Positions 7,799 to 14,742 of a DNA stretch of 30,798 bases are shown here, one piece after another; within the stretch, counting starts at the first letter, position 1; each line of letters starts with the position of its first letter. Location of the stretch: assembly GCA_035495815.1 (NCBI GenBank), contig DATJFH010000256.1, positions 1 through 30,798 of the forward strand. The letters run 5' to 3'. Origin of the DNA: DATJFH01 sp035495815. GTDB taxonomy: Bacteria > Acidobacteriota > Terriglobia > Bryobacterales > Bryobacteraceae. The translations under genes were made by a program, and so were the position numbers. The notes under the pieces are model-generated. The model worked only from the letters and a program-made list of their open reading frames with translations, did not search any database and was not told the origin of the DNA.

Positions 7799-8662
7799 CT
7801 AATTTCGCACCCGCGTCTTCGGCTGCGTGCCGGCCGGTTGGGCTTCGGCGGCGGCGGCGAGCGGGCCGGAGAAGGTGTCCGGCGCGGTCATCTCGAACAT
7901 GGACTCCACTTCCTTGACGGCCTGTTCGGTCTGCTCCACGTCCTGGACCAGATTTCCGAGCTGATCGCTGATCTGCTGCGGGTCGCGCATGGTAACGGAC
8001 TGGTCGCGGATCAACTGAAGCACGTCCTCGGTGGCCGCGCACTGAGCGTCGATCACCTGCCGGTTCTCCCGGATTTTCCCGAATTTCTCCAGGCGTTTTG
8101 TCAGGATCTCGATGCGTTTGCGATTGATCTCCTGCACTTTCGCCGTATCCTTGGCAAGGCCCTTCTGAAGCTGCTCCACTTCGCGTTGAATCTCCGCCGG
8201 GTTGGTAACCTGCAGGTACTCGCGCTGCTGATGAGCGGCGAACAGCAGCCGGACGTAGCCCTGCTGCAGGCCCTGAAGCTTGTCCTCCATCTGCTTGACG
8301 AAAATCTGGGACGTGGAGGAAAGCCGGGCGTAGTTGACCCGGATGGCGTCGCAGATTTCCGACACGTGGGCGTAACGGGTGCGCATCTCCGGCGGCAGCT
8401 CGTGAAACATGGCGCTGAGCTTGGCTTCATGCCGGCGCTTCTCTTCTTCGTATTTCCAGGAGCGGACCAGGCGCTGAAAGCGTCCGCTATTGGGGACCAG
8501 GCTCAGGTACATGAGCTCCAGGCCGGCGGCGAGAATCAGGGGCAGTCCGGACGCCGAAACCAGGGCAAAGGCGGCCGCGCCGGCGATGGCAATCCAGTTA
8601 TATTGCCACTTCAACGCGGCGCGGACAAAATTGATCTGGCCCTCATCCTTGTCCTCGAACAT
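7799..8662 (-). CDS. Membrane-anchored coiled-coil protein of the PspA operon, family not recognised
   Basis: A 287-residue protein starting at the ATG at 8662, which overlaps the ABC ATPase stop as TGATG. A longer upstream reading in the same frame is only the shadow of the ATPase gene. Residues 22-56 form a hydrophobic hairpin of two likely membrane helices (IAIAGAAAFALVSASG and LPLILAAGLELMYLSLV). The rest is charged and helical with heptad-like spacing, for example REVEQLQKGLAKDTAKVQE, and ends in an Ala/Pro-rich tail. This arrangement would place a long cytoplasmic coiled coil at the inner membrane. Position between the transporter ATPase and the AAA ATPase suggests an adaptor or scaffold linking them, but I do not recognise the family and assign no biochemical activity. 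Confidence 0.8.
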   Translation of the reverse strand: MFEDKDEGQINFVRAALKWQYNWIAIAGAAAFALVSASGLPLILAAGLELMYLSLVPNSGRFQRLVRSWKYEEEKRRHEAKLSAMFHELPPEMRTRYAHVSEICDAIRVNYARLSSTSQIFVKQMEDKLQGLQQGYVRLLFAAHQQREYLQVTNPAEIQREVEQLQKGLAKDTAKVQEINRKRIEILTKRLEKFGKIRENRQVIDAQCAATEDVLQLIRDQSVTMRDPQQISDQLGNLVQDVEQTEQAVKEVESMFEMTAPDTFSGPLAAAAEAQPAGTQPKTRVRN

Positions 8663-9486
8663 CAGATCGTCACCCGAACCTGGCCCTTCCCGGGGGCGCG
8701 GCGCAAGGAGGCGAGCACATGCTGCTGCAACTCGTGGAACTCTCTGGCCTGTTTCACAGCGGGCTCGCGAGGCCGGCCGAACGGGATTGGCAGGTCCTCT
8801 ATGATTGTACCGGGTCCCGCGCACATGATATAGATCCGATCGGCCAGATAAATGGCTTCGTCGACGTCGTGGGTGACGAACAGAACGGTGCTGGCGGACT
8901 CGTCCCAGATGCGGAGCAGCAGCTCCTGCATGTCGGTGCGGGTCTGCGCATCGAGCGCGCCGAACGGCTCGTCCATGAGGACGACCTGCGGGCGCAGGGC
9001 CAGCGTGCGGGCGATGGCCACTCTCTGCTGCATGCCGCCCGAAAGCGTATTGGGGTAAACCTTGGCGAATCCGGCCAGGCCAACGGCTTCGACCAGGTGA
9101 TCGACGGTCTTGCGCCGCTCGGCTTCGGGCACGCCGTTGATCTTCATGCCGTAATCGATGTTCCCGGCGACGGTGAGCCACGGGAAGGAGGTGTATTTCT
9201 GAAACACCATGCCTCGGTCGCGGCCGGGGCCGGTGACGGGCTTCCCGTTGACGAGCACCTCGCCCGTATCCGGCTGGTCCAGGCCGGCGATGATGCGCAG
9301 CACGGTGGACTTGCCGCAGCCGGAAGGCCCGAGCAGGACGCGGAATTCGCCCACGTCGCGCCCGTCCGACGAGAAGGCGTCTTCTACTTCGAGATTCACG
9401 TCCCGCAGCGCCTGGATGGTTTCGCCCTGCGGGCTGAGAAAGCTCCGGCTGACGTTCTTGACGCTGATCTTGACTCTACTTTCCAT
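8662..9486 (-). CDS. ABC transporter ATP-binding protein, NitT/TauT type
   Basis: A 274-residue ABC ATPase with all motifs intact: Walker A GPSGCGKST at 53-61, Q-loop Gln96 in VFQKYTSFPWLTV, signature LSGGMQQRVAIARTL beginning at 148, Walker B VVLMDEPFGALD, and switch His206 in VTHDVDEA. The closest recognisable class is the SsuB/TauB/NrtD group that energises uptake of nitrate, sulfonates or taurine. It overlaps the permease gene by 11 bp. An acidic stretch at 35-45 (EDAFSSDGRDVGE) between the first strands looks like a small insertion. Linkage to PspA, an OmpA-fused binding protein and an AAA ATPase makes ordinary nutrient uptake doubtful; the substrate is unknown. Confidence 0.92.
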   Translation of the reverse strand: MESRVKISVKNVSRSFLSPQGETIQALRDVNLEVEDAFSSDGRDVGEFRVLLGPSGCGKSTVLRIIAGLDQPDTGEVLVNGKPVTGPGRDRGMVFQKYTSFPWLTVAGNIDYGMKINGVPEAERRKTVDHLVEAVGLAGFAKVYPNTLSGGMQQRVAIARTLALRPQVVLMDEPFGALDAQTRTDMQELLLRIWDESASTVLFVTHDVDEAIYLADRIYIMCAGPGTIIEDLPIPFGRPREPAVKQAREFHELQQHVLASLRRAPGKGQVRVTI

Positions 9487-10330
9487 GCGCTTGCGCCGCG
9501 ACCGGGACTCTGGCGCCGACGGCGGCGGCGCGCCAGACCGACTGGTGCGCCGTAGCTCGCCAGGGGAACAGCCGGCTCTCGATAAACGTCAGAAGACGGC
9601 GGAACAGGAAGGCCGCAATTCCGATGGCGATGATACCGGCATAGACGCGCTCGAAGTCGAGCACCTTGCGGGCCGCTTCCACCATGTAGCCGACCCCTTT
9701 CCGGGCGTTGACCATCTCGGCCAGGATGACGTACGTCCAGCCGATGTCGTAAAGGATCTTGAAGGATCCAAAGATCGAGGGGAACGATGCCCGGAACATC
9801 AGCCACAAAACCTGCGTGCGGCGGGCGCCGAGAGTGTAGGCTGTCTCGAGCAGGCTCTCGTCGACGCGCTTGACTTCTTCCACCACCACCGCCAGCAGGT
9901 AGAAGAACATGCCGAACCAGAGGAAGGAAACCTTCATGCTTTCGTCCATTCCGAACAGCGCGATGAAGGCGGGAAGAAACGCGGTGATGGGCATGGACCG
10001 CATGGGAGCGGCGATGGGATTGATCAGGTCGTGCAGCCAGCCGAAGCTGGCCATGAGCAAGCCCAGCGGTATCGCGATGACGGCGCACCACAGAAACGCC
10101 TGGGCGATCCGCCACCAGCTTTGGAAGACATTGTCGAGCAGATTGTATTCGGTCCAGAGCCGGGCGAAGGCCTTGACGACGCCTTCCGGATTCGGCAGCG
10201 AGAACGGCGGCGCCAGCTCCCAGTGCGTGATTCCGTACCAGACGGCGACAAGCAGGCTCCAGCTCACAACCGCCAGCGCGACTCTGGCGCGCGGCGAAAC
10301 TTCTCTCCGGATTTTGAACAGGTCCGCCAT
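9476..10330 (-). CDS. ABC transporter permease, NitT/TauT type
   Basis: A 284-residue inner-membrane protein of the BPD_transp_1 fold. Hydrophobic segments include VALAVVSWSLLVAVWYGI near residue 20, the ICAW-like FLWCAVIAIPLGLLMASFG, FLWFGMFFYLLAVVV, and a terminal segment AGIIAIGIAAFLFRRLL. The cytoplasmic EAA loop that docks the ATPase is present: ETAYTLGARRTQVLWLMF. This matches the SsuC/TauC/NrtB family. It lies 18 bp downstream of the binding-protein gene and overlaps the ATPase gene by 11 bp, so the three transporter parts are encoded together and are probably made in coordinated amounts. The C-terminal tail after the last helix is Ala-rich and not conserved-looking. Confidence 0.92.
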   Translation of the reverse strand: MADLFKIRREVSPRARVALAVVSWSLLVAVWYGITHWELAPPFSLPNPEGVVKAFARLWTEYNLLDNVFQSWWRIAQAFLWCAVIAIPLGLLMASFGWLHDLINPIAAPMRSMPITAFLPAFIALFGMDESMKVSFLWFGMFFYLLAVVVEEVKRVDESLLETAYTLGARRTQVLWLMFRASFPSIFGSFKILYDIGWTYVILAEMVNARKGVGYMVEAARKVLDFERVYAGIIAIGIAAFLFRRLLTFIESRLFPWRATAHQSVWRAAAVGARVPVAAQAHGK

Positions 10331-10348
10331 AAGGATCGAGGCCGGGAA

Positions 10349-11923
10349 TCAGCCGGTGGTGGATGGATTCGGATAGACCTTGATATCGGTGCGCCGGTTC
10401 TTCTCCCGTCCCTCAGGCGTGCTGTTGTCGGCCACGGGATTGTTGGACCCGTTCCCGTTCGTGCGCATGCGAACGGCGGGGAAGTTGAACTTTTCCATCA
10501 GGTAGCGTTTGACGGCTTCGGCGCGCTCCTTCGAAAGAGCCGTATTCAAGGCCGCTGAACCGGTGGAATCGGTGTTGCCGTCGATATCCACGATGGTGTT
10601 CTCGTAAGCGCGCATGAAGTTTCCGATCTCGTCGACTACGGCGCGCGAGTCGAGTCCCATTTTCGCGGAGTTCGGCTCGAAATAGATGGACCTGCGCTGG
10701 GTGGCGATGGGGGTCGCGCCCTTGGGCGGGGCTTTGTATTCGATCGGGGCTTCGGTGGAAGTCGCGGAAAACTTGCCGGCCAGCCCGCTGACGTAGCGCC
10801 GGTCCACACTCCCCTCGGAGTCCGGAATGCGCTTGATGAGCCGCAGCTCGCGGTACATTTCCGAAGCCATTTTGAAGACGTTGCTGTAGTCGGAGCCGGC
10901 GTCGGAGCCGAAGAAGGATTTGTTGTCGGCGTAGTCGGCCAGCTTGACGCCTTCCAGCATCGTTTTGGCGAGGTCGGCGGGGATGTTGAAATCCTTGATG
11001 GCGCCGATCAGGGTGTAAGCCCGCGACGGCTGCTTCTTGATGAACTCCACGCCTTCGAGCCAGCCCTCGAGAAACTTCATGAGCGTCTGCGGATTGGCGG
11101 CGGCGAAGCGGTCGCTGACCACCAGCACGTCGGCGATGAGCTTGTTGGCGACGCGGGTATCGTAGATTTTTTTGGAGCCCGGACGCTTGGCGACCGCGTC
11201 GCTCATGTCCGGATCCCAGGCGACGGCGGCATCGACCTTTTGCTGCGCGAACAGGGTGGCGGGCTCGATGCCGTCCTTGGTGTGGACGGCCTTGCTGAAG
11301 ATTTCATTCGACTGCTCGGCAGTGAGTCCCGAGCCCTTGATGCCGTTCCAGAGCAGGAAGTGAGAGGGCGTGTAGGGCGCGAAGGCAACGGTCTTCCCGG
11401 CAAGCCCTTCAATGCTGTTGATACCCTGCTTGCCGATGACGCCGTCGGCGCCGCGCGACCAGTCGACCATGAAGACCGCGCGCGCGCCGACGCCCTTCTC
11501 CTGGAACTGGGCGAAGTCTTTGGCCCATACGTCCGCGGTGGTGAGCATTATGTCCACGTTGTTGGTGGCCAGGGCGGCGGAACCTTCGGTCCAGTCGTCG
11601 ATGATCTTGAAAGAGACCTTGAGACCCTTGCCGGCGTAAATGGATTCGCTGGCGGTATCGAGGCCGCCGTTGGCGACCAGTCCGCCGACGCAGCCGACCC
11701 AGATGTTGACGCGCACCCGGACGTCCTTTTTTTCCGGAGCCCCGGAAGTCGGCAGGGCCAGAGGCTTGGTGGGGTCGATGGCGACCGGCGCGGCTTTGGG
11801 TTCGCTCGAGCCGAAAATGCCGCCGAGGTTGACCACTCCATAGCGATGGAGGCTGTAGCCGACCAGCCCCAGTCCGATTGCGAAAATGAGGGCCCAACCG
11901 CCTTTTTCAATTTTTACGGCCAT
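10349..11923 (-). CDS. Membrane-anchored solute-binding protein fused to an OmpA peptidoglycan-binding domain
   Basis: A 524-residue fusion. Residues 9-26 are one hydrophobic segment (GWALIFAIGLGLVGYSLH) without a clear cleavage site, so it probably stays as an N-terminal anchor. Residues about 68-375 resemble NMT1/SsuA-type periplasmic binding proteins: VRVNIWVGCVGG, DDWTEGSAAL, VDIMLTTADVW, IEGLAGKTVAF, AAVAWDPDM. Residues about 403-518 are an OmpA/MotB domain with YFEPNSAKM, IDGNTDSTGSAALN, LSKERAEAVKRYL and the peptidoglycan-contact block TPEGREKNRRTDI. The protein could therefore span from the inner membrane, past a ligand-binding domain, to the cell wall. It is followed by its permease and ATPase. 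A Shine-Dalgarno-like GGAGG lies 11 bases before the ATG. Confidence 0.92.
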   Translation of the reverse strand: MAVKIEKGGWALIFAIGLGLVGYSLHRYGVVNLGGIFGSSEPKAAPVAIDPTKPLALPTSGAPEKKDVRVRVNIWVGCVGGLVANGGLDTASESIYAGKGLKVSFKIIDDWTEGSAALATNNVDIMLTTADVWAKDFAQFQEKGVGARAVFMVDWSRGADGVIGKQGINSIEGLAGKTVAFAPYTPSHFLLWNGIKGSGLTAEQSNEIFSKAVHTKDGIEPATLFAQQKVDAAVAWDPDMSDAVAKRPGSKKIYDTRVANKLIADVLVVSDRFAAANPQTLMKFLEGWLEGVEFIKKQPSRAYTLIGAIKDFNIPADLAKTMLEGVKLADYADNKSFFGSDAGSDYSNVFKMASEMYRELRLIKRIPDSEGSVDRRYVSGLAGKFSATSTEAPIEYKAPPKGATPIATQRRSIYFEPNSAKMGLDSRAVVDEIGNFMRAYENTIVDIDGNTDSTGSAALNTALSKERAEAVKRYLMEKFNFPAVRMRTNGNGSNNPVADNSTPEGREKNRRTDIKVYPNPSTTG

Positions 11924-12001
11924 AAGCCGAATTTCCTCCGTGAACCATTGCCTCCCGGCCGGCCCGGCAGACCGAAGCGCCCTGCCCTACCCGGCGGCGG
12001 C

Positions 12002-12024
12002 AAAAGGCCCAGCCGAAACTGGCC
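12002..12024 (-). terminator. Weak intrinsic-terminator-like hairpin after pspA
   Basis: On the minus strand GGCCAG (12024-12019), a six-base TTTCGG loop and CTGGGCC (12012-12006) form a short stem with one bulged base, followed by four Ts (12005-12002). It sits 4 bp past the pspA stop, in the only sizeable gap (104 bp) of the operon. It could give partial termination so that PspA is made in excess of the transporter. The stem is short and imperfect, so confidence is low. Confidence 0.35.
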
Positions 12025-12027
12025 GGG

Positions 12028-12759
12028 TCACGACGTCTTCTGTCCTTCCCTTCCACCAATCGTTTTCTGGGGCGCAGCCTGGGACGGCTCGGGAGAAATC
12101 AGTCCCATCTCCGCCTTGAACTGCTTCACCAGCTCATTGGCCCGCATCTTCTCCGCTTCCTCTTCGATTTTGAATTTCTGCTGATCCACGTTTCCGAGAG
12201 CCATGTCCATGCGGGCTTCATTCACCGCGGTCTCCTCTTCAATTTTGCGAACCATGTCGTCGTGAGTCTGGCTGATGCCGCCCACTTCGAACTGCTCCAT
12301 GGCGTCGGCCACCTTCTTCTGCCACTGGGCGCGGCGATAGTCGCGGATCGCGTTCATCGCCTCGTGGGTCTTCCGATCTTTTTCGCGGAGGAAGGCTTTC
12401 TTGACGTTCAGCGCCTTTTCGTACGCGGCGGTGGCCGTGGCAAGCTGTCCCTGGGTGCGGGCAAGAGCGCTGCGGGTGGATTCGAGCTGCGTGGCGAAAG
12501 CGCCGGCGAGGTCGTCGCGGCCGCCCTGGATGGCGGCTCGCACCTTAGCGGTGAGATCGGCGACTTCACTCTTGTAGCGGGTCTCCTCCTTCTCGAGCAG
12601 CGTCTGATTCGCCTTGACCATGGCGATGCTGTCGTTCATCCGGGGCACCTGGTCATTCATGTCGCGGATATTCTGCTCCAGGATCATCTCCGGATTTTCC
12701 GCCATGGAGATGAAGAATCCCATGAACGAGCGCAAGGCGCGGGAAAGGCGATTCCACAT
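12028..12759 (-). CDS. PspA/IM30 (ESCRT-III-like) family protein
   Basis: A 243-residue, almost wholly helical protein. It opens with an amphipathic helix and the family start pattern MWNRLSRALRSFMGFFI, then NPEMILEQNIRDMNDQVP, and continues as a long charged coiled coil (ALARTQGQLATATAAYEKAL; REKDRKTHEAMNAIRDYRRA), as in PspA, Vipp1 and YjfJ proteins. Members polymerise on the inner face of the membrane and protect or remodel it under stress; the fold is homologous to ESCRT-III. There is no signal peptide. A good ribosome-binding site, AAGGAG, lies six bases before the ATG. Co-transcription with an AAA ATPase invites comparison with ESCRT-III and Vps4, but the pairing is an inference. The symbol pspA is not given because orthology within the family is unclear. 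Confidence 0.9.
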   Translation of the reverse strand: MWNRLSRALRSFMGFFISMAENPEMILEQNIRDMNDQVPRMNDSIAMVKANQTLLEKEETRYKSEVADLTAKVRAAIQGGRDDLAGAFATQLESTRSALARTQGQLATATAAYEKALNVKKAFLREKDRKTHEAMNAIRDYRRAQWQKKVADAMEQFEVGGISQTHDDMVRKIEEETAVNEARMDMALGNVDQQKFKIEEEAEKMRANELVKQFKAEMGLISPEPSQAAPQKTIGGREGQKTS

Positions 12760-12786
12760 TTGATGCTCCTTCAGTCAATAGGATAG

Positions 12787-13473
12787 CTACTTTGACGGGC
12801 CTTTTTGGGGCGCCGGATCGGGGGGCAAACCCCGCGTAATGGGGTTCTCAGACACAAAATGAGATACGGTATCCGCGATTTTTTGTTCCTCCTGCTGCTT
12901 CTGGAGGCGCCAACCGTAGAACCGCTCCCGCTCCTTGGCGATGGCGTCGTTGTTGGCCTGCATGCGGGAGCGATGTTCGGCCACCATGCGGTCCATCTCT
13001 TCCTGAATCTTCTGATTCTCTTCGGTTTTTCGCGCCGCCAGGTCCTCCACGGCTTTCTGCTGGACGCGCTCGAAGGTATCGAGCGCCCGGTCCCGGCGGA
13101 CGGCGTCTTCGATCACCTCCTGGAGCTTCACGCCGGCGGCGTCGAGCGCGAGCAGGATGGAACTGCGCTTGACCTCCGAGGGCAGATTGCGGATGTGCTC
13201 GCTCTGCAGCATGTCGGAGATCTTGTAGACGGTGTAGCCGTGCGCAGGCATATGGATCTCGGCAGCGTTATAGATTTCGTCGAAAGACGCCGCGGGTCCG
13301 GGTACGGCAGCGGTCATTTTGGGCGGAGGCGCCACAGAGGCGGCGATCTCGGCGATGGTCTGGGCGGCGCTGGGGGCGGCGCCGGCTTCCGAACCGGATG
13401 GGGACGCCGAGGGGTCGGACACCTGTCCGGCCTCGTCTACGGAGACGAAGTAGTTGTACCACTTCTTAGACAT
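12787..13473 (-). CDS. Uncharacterised helical protein, first gene of the PspA operon
   Basis: A 228-residue protein that I do not recognise. It opens with a compact aromatic segment (SKKWYNYFVSVDE), has a low-complexity Ser/Ala/Pro linker at about 20-60, and a short folded block at about 64-120 (FDEIYNAAEIHMPAHGYTVY and SSILLALDAAGVKLQEVIED). A charged coiled coil at about 125-200 (EENQKIQEEMDRMVAEHRSR) and a Pro-rich tail follow. No signal peptide or membrane segment is seen. The ATG at 13473 is chosen because GGAG lies six bases upstream; a TTG four codons earlier would overlap that site. It is 27 bp upstream of pspA, so it is probably a cytoplasmic partner or regulator of PspA polymers (inference). 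Confidence 0.82.
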   Translation of the reverse strand: MSKKWYNYFVSVDEAGQVSDPSASPSGSEAGAAPSAAQTIAEIAASVAPPPKMTAAVPGPAASFDEIYNAAEIHMPAHGYTVYKISDMLQSEHIRNLPSEVKRSSILLALDAAGVKLQEVIEDAVRRDRALDTFERVQQKAVEDLAARKTEENQKIQEEMDRMVAEHRSRMQANNDAIAKERERFYGWRLQKQQEEQKIADTVSHFVSENPITRGLPPDPAPQKGPSK

Positions 13474-13602
13474 TTGTGGCTCCAAGCAAAGAGGATATCA
13501 GCTTTTGGCGATTTCTACTTAAGTCCTCGTACCTATGCGGCCGGAACTTTCGATCCATTTACTTCCCCGGCTTACTGACTTTAATATTGGCTAATCGGGA
13601 CT
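13474..13602. promoter_or_regulatory. Divergent intergenic region driving the PspA operon and the TPR gene
   Basis: This 129-bp, locally AT-richer gap separates two divergent transcription units and must hold the operon promoter. On the plus strand TAATAT at 13582-13587 is a fair -10 for the TPR gene. I found no sigma-54 (GG-N10-GC type) site like that of the enterobacterial psp operon, and no clear minus-strand -10/-35 pair. Confidence 0.4.
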
Positions 13603-14721
13603 ATGTTCGCATTTGGAAAGATCGGCCGGGGAGTCGCCATCGCTATTCTGTCGGCGCACTGCTGTCCGGCGCAGGCGGCTGAGGAAGCCAGTGAGCAGCA
13701 GTCCATCGAACCCTGGATTCTCAAGGACATGCTGGTCCGCTCCAAGCCGGATACGCGAGTGGCGCTGCTCGATCAGTATCGGGTCGAACTGCAAAAAGCG
13801 GAGCTGATTTTCTGGGCCTTCGATCAGATTTGCGAGGGGTTCGAAGCGGCCGGGCGAATTGAAAGCGCGCTCCTGTCGGGAGAGCGTCTGCTGGAGGCCG
13901 ATCCGCAAGCCGTCGATGTCGCGGAAAGAGGACTGCGGGCAGCGAAGCAAAGCCAGGACGCCGCCCTGATCGGCAAGTGGATCGAACTGAGGGCTCGCTC
14001 CGCTTCGAAGGTCCTCTCCGGACCGCAGCCGGACCCAAACCGGGCGGAAATCGCCCGCTCCGTGCAAGTGAATTCCGAGTATGAGGACTTCCTGGCAATG
14101 CGCTCGGTTCGGGACCCCGCTGCGAGGCGGGAGCGGATCGAGGATTTCCTGCGAGACCATCCTCGTTCCTCCTATCGATCCCTGGCGGAGGACCTCCTGC
14201 TCGAGAGTTGGAGCGCGTCTGGCGATGGCAAGAGACGGCTGGAAGCTGCCAGGAAGATTCTGGGCGGCGATCCGTCCAATGTCACCGCCCTGACGATTGT
14301 CGCCGAGAATGATTTGGAGCGGCAGGAGAATCCGAACAAGCTGGTGGCTTCCGCCGCGCGGATTCTGACCCTGCTCGGCCGGGCGTTGAAACCGGAAGGC
14401 ATGGCGGACGCCGAGTGGTCGCGCAGGCGGGAGGTCCTCGCTGCGAGGGCGAACTGGATTTTCGGTAACGCGTCCATGCAGCAGGAGAAGTACCGGGAGG
14501 CGGACCGGTCGATCCGGGCAGCGCTGCCGTACCTGAAAGGCGACAACCGAATGACTTCGGCGGCGCTGTTTTATCTGGGATGGGCCAATTACCGCCTTGG
14601 GCGCTTTTACGAAGCCATTCGCTTCAATCAGGAATGCGCGCTGGTGAGGGGCCCATATCGCGAGCACGCCGAGAAGAATCTGCAGGTGATCCGGACCGAA
14701 GCGGGCGCCGCATCGAACTGA
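13603..14721 (+). CDS. Exported TPR-like helical-repeat protein
   Basis: A 372-residue protein with a likely signal peptide (MFAFGKIGRGVAIAILS, ending near AQAA at 23-26). The rest is alpha-helical with TPR/SEL-like repeats: SALLSGERLLEADPQAVDVA, YRSLAEDLLLESWSASGDGK, ARKILGGDPSNVTALTIVAE, and a clear pair at the end, KYREADRSIRAALPYLKGDN and AALFYLGWANYRLGRFYEAI. TPR proteins are scaffolds for protein contacts; no catalytic motif is seen. It reads away from the PspA operon and is 21 bp upstream of the giant NHL gene on the same strand, so it may share transcription with that gene. Its role in the envelope is unknown. Confidence 0.75.
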   Translation: MFAFGKIGRGVAIAILSAHCCPAQAAEEASEQQSIEPWILKDMLVRSKPDTRVALLDQYRVELQKAELIFWAFDQICEGFEAAGRIESALLSGERLLEADPQAVDVAERGLRAAKQSQDAALIGKWIELRARSASKVLSGPQPDPNRAEIARSVQVNSEYEDFLAMRSVRDPAARRERIEDFLRDHPRSSYRSLAEDLLLESWSASGDGKRRLEAARKILGGDPSNVTALTIVAENDLERQENPNKLVASAARILTLLGRALKPEGMADAEWSRRREVLAARANWIFGNASMQQEKYREADRSIRAALPYLKGDNRMTSAALFYLGWANYRLGRFYEAIRFNQECALVRGPYREHAEKNLQVIRTEAGAASN

Positions 14722-14742
14722 TCACAAAGCCGCTAGACTGTA

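Noticed and set aside
6247..7917. Plus-strand open frame of 556 codons opposite the AAA ATPase
   Set aside because: The opposite strand encodes intact Walker A/B motifs and a conserved fold; the plus-strand product has no recognisable features.
8662..10330. Calling the ABC genes a nitrate, sulfonate or taurine uptake system
   Set aside because: The family resemblance is real, but the OmpA-fused binding protein and the PspA/AAA context argue against a simple nutrient role, and no assimilation genes are nearby.
13474..13602. A sigma-54 promoter for the PspA operon, as in enterobacteria
   Set aside because: No GG-N10-GC type element could be found on the minus strand, and no PspF-like activator gene is in the window.
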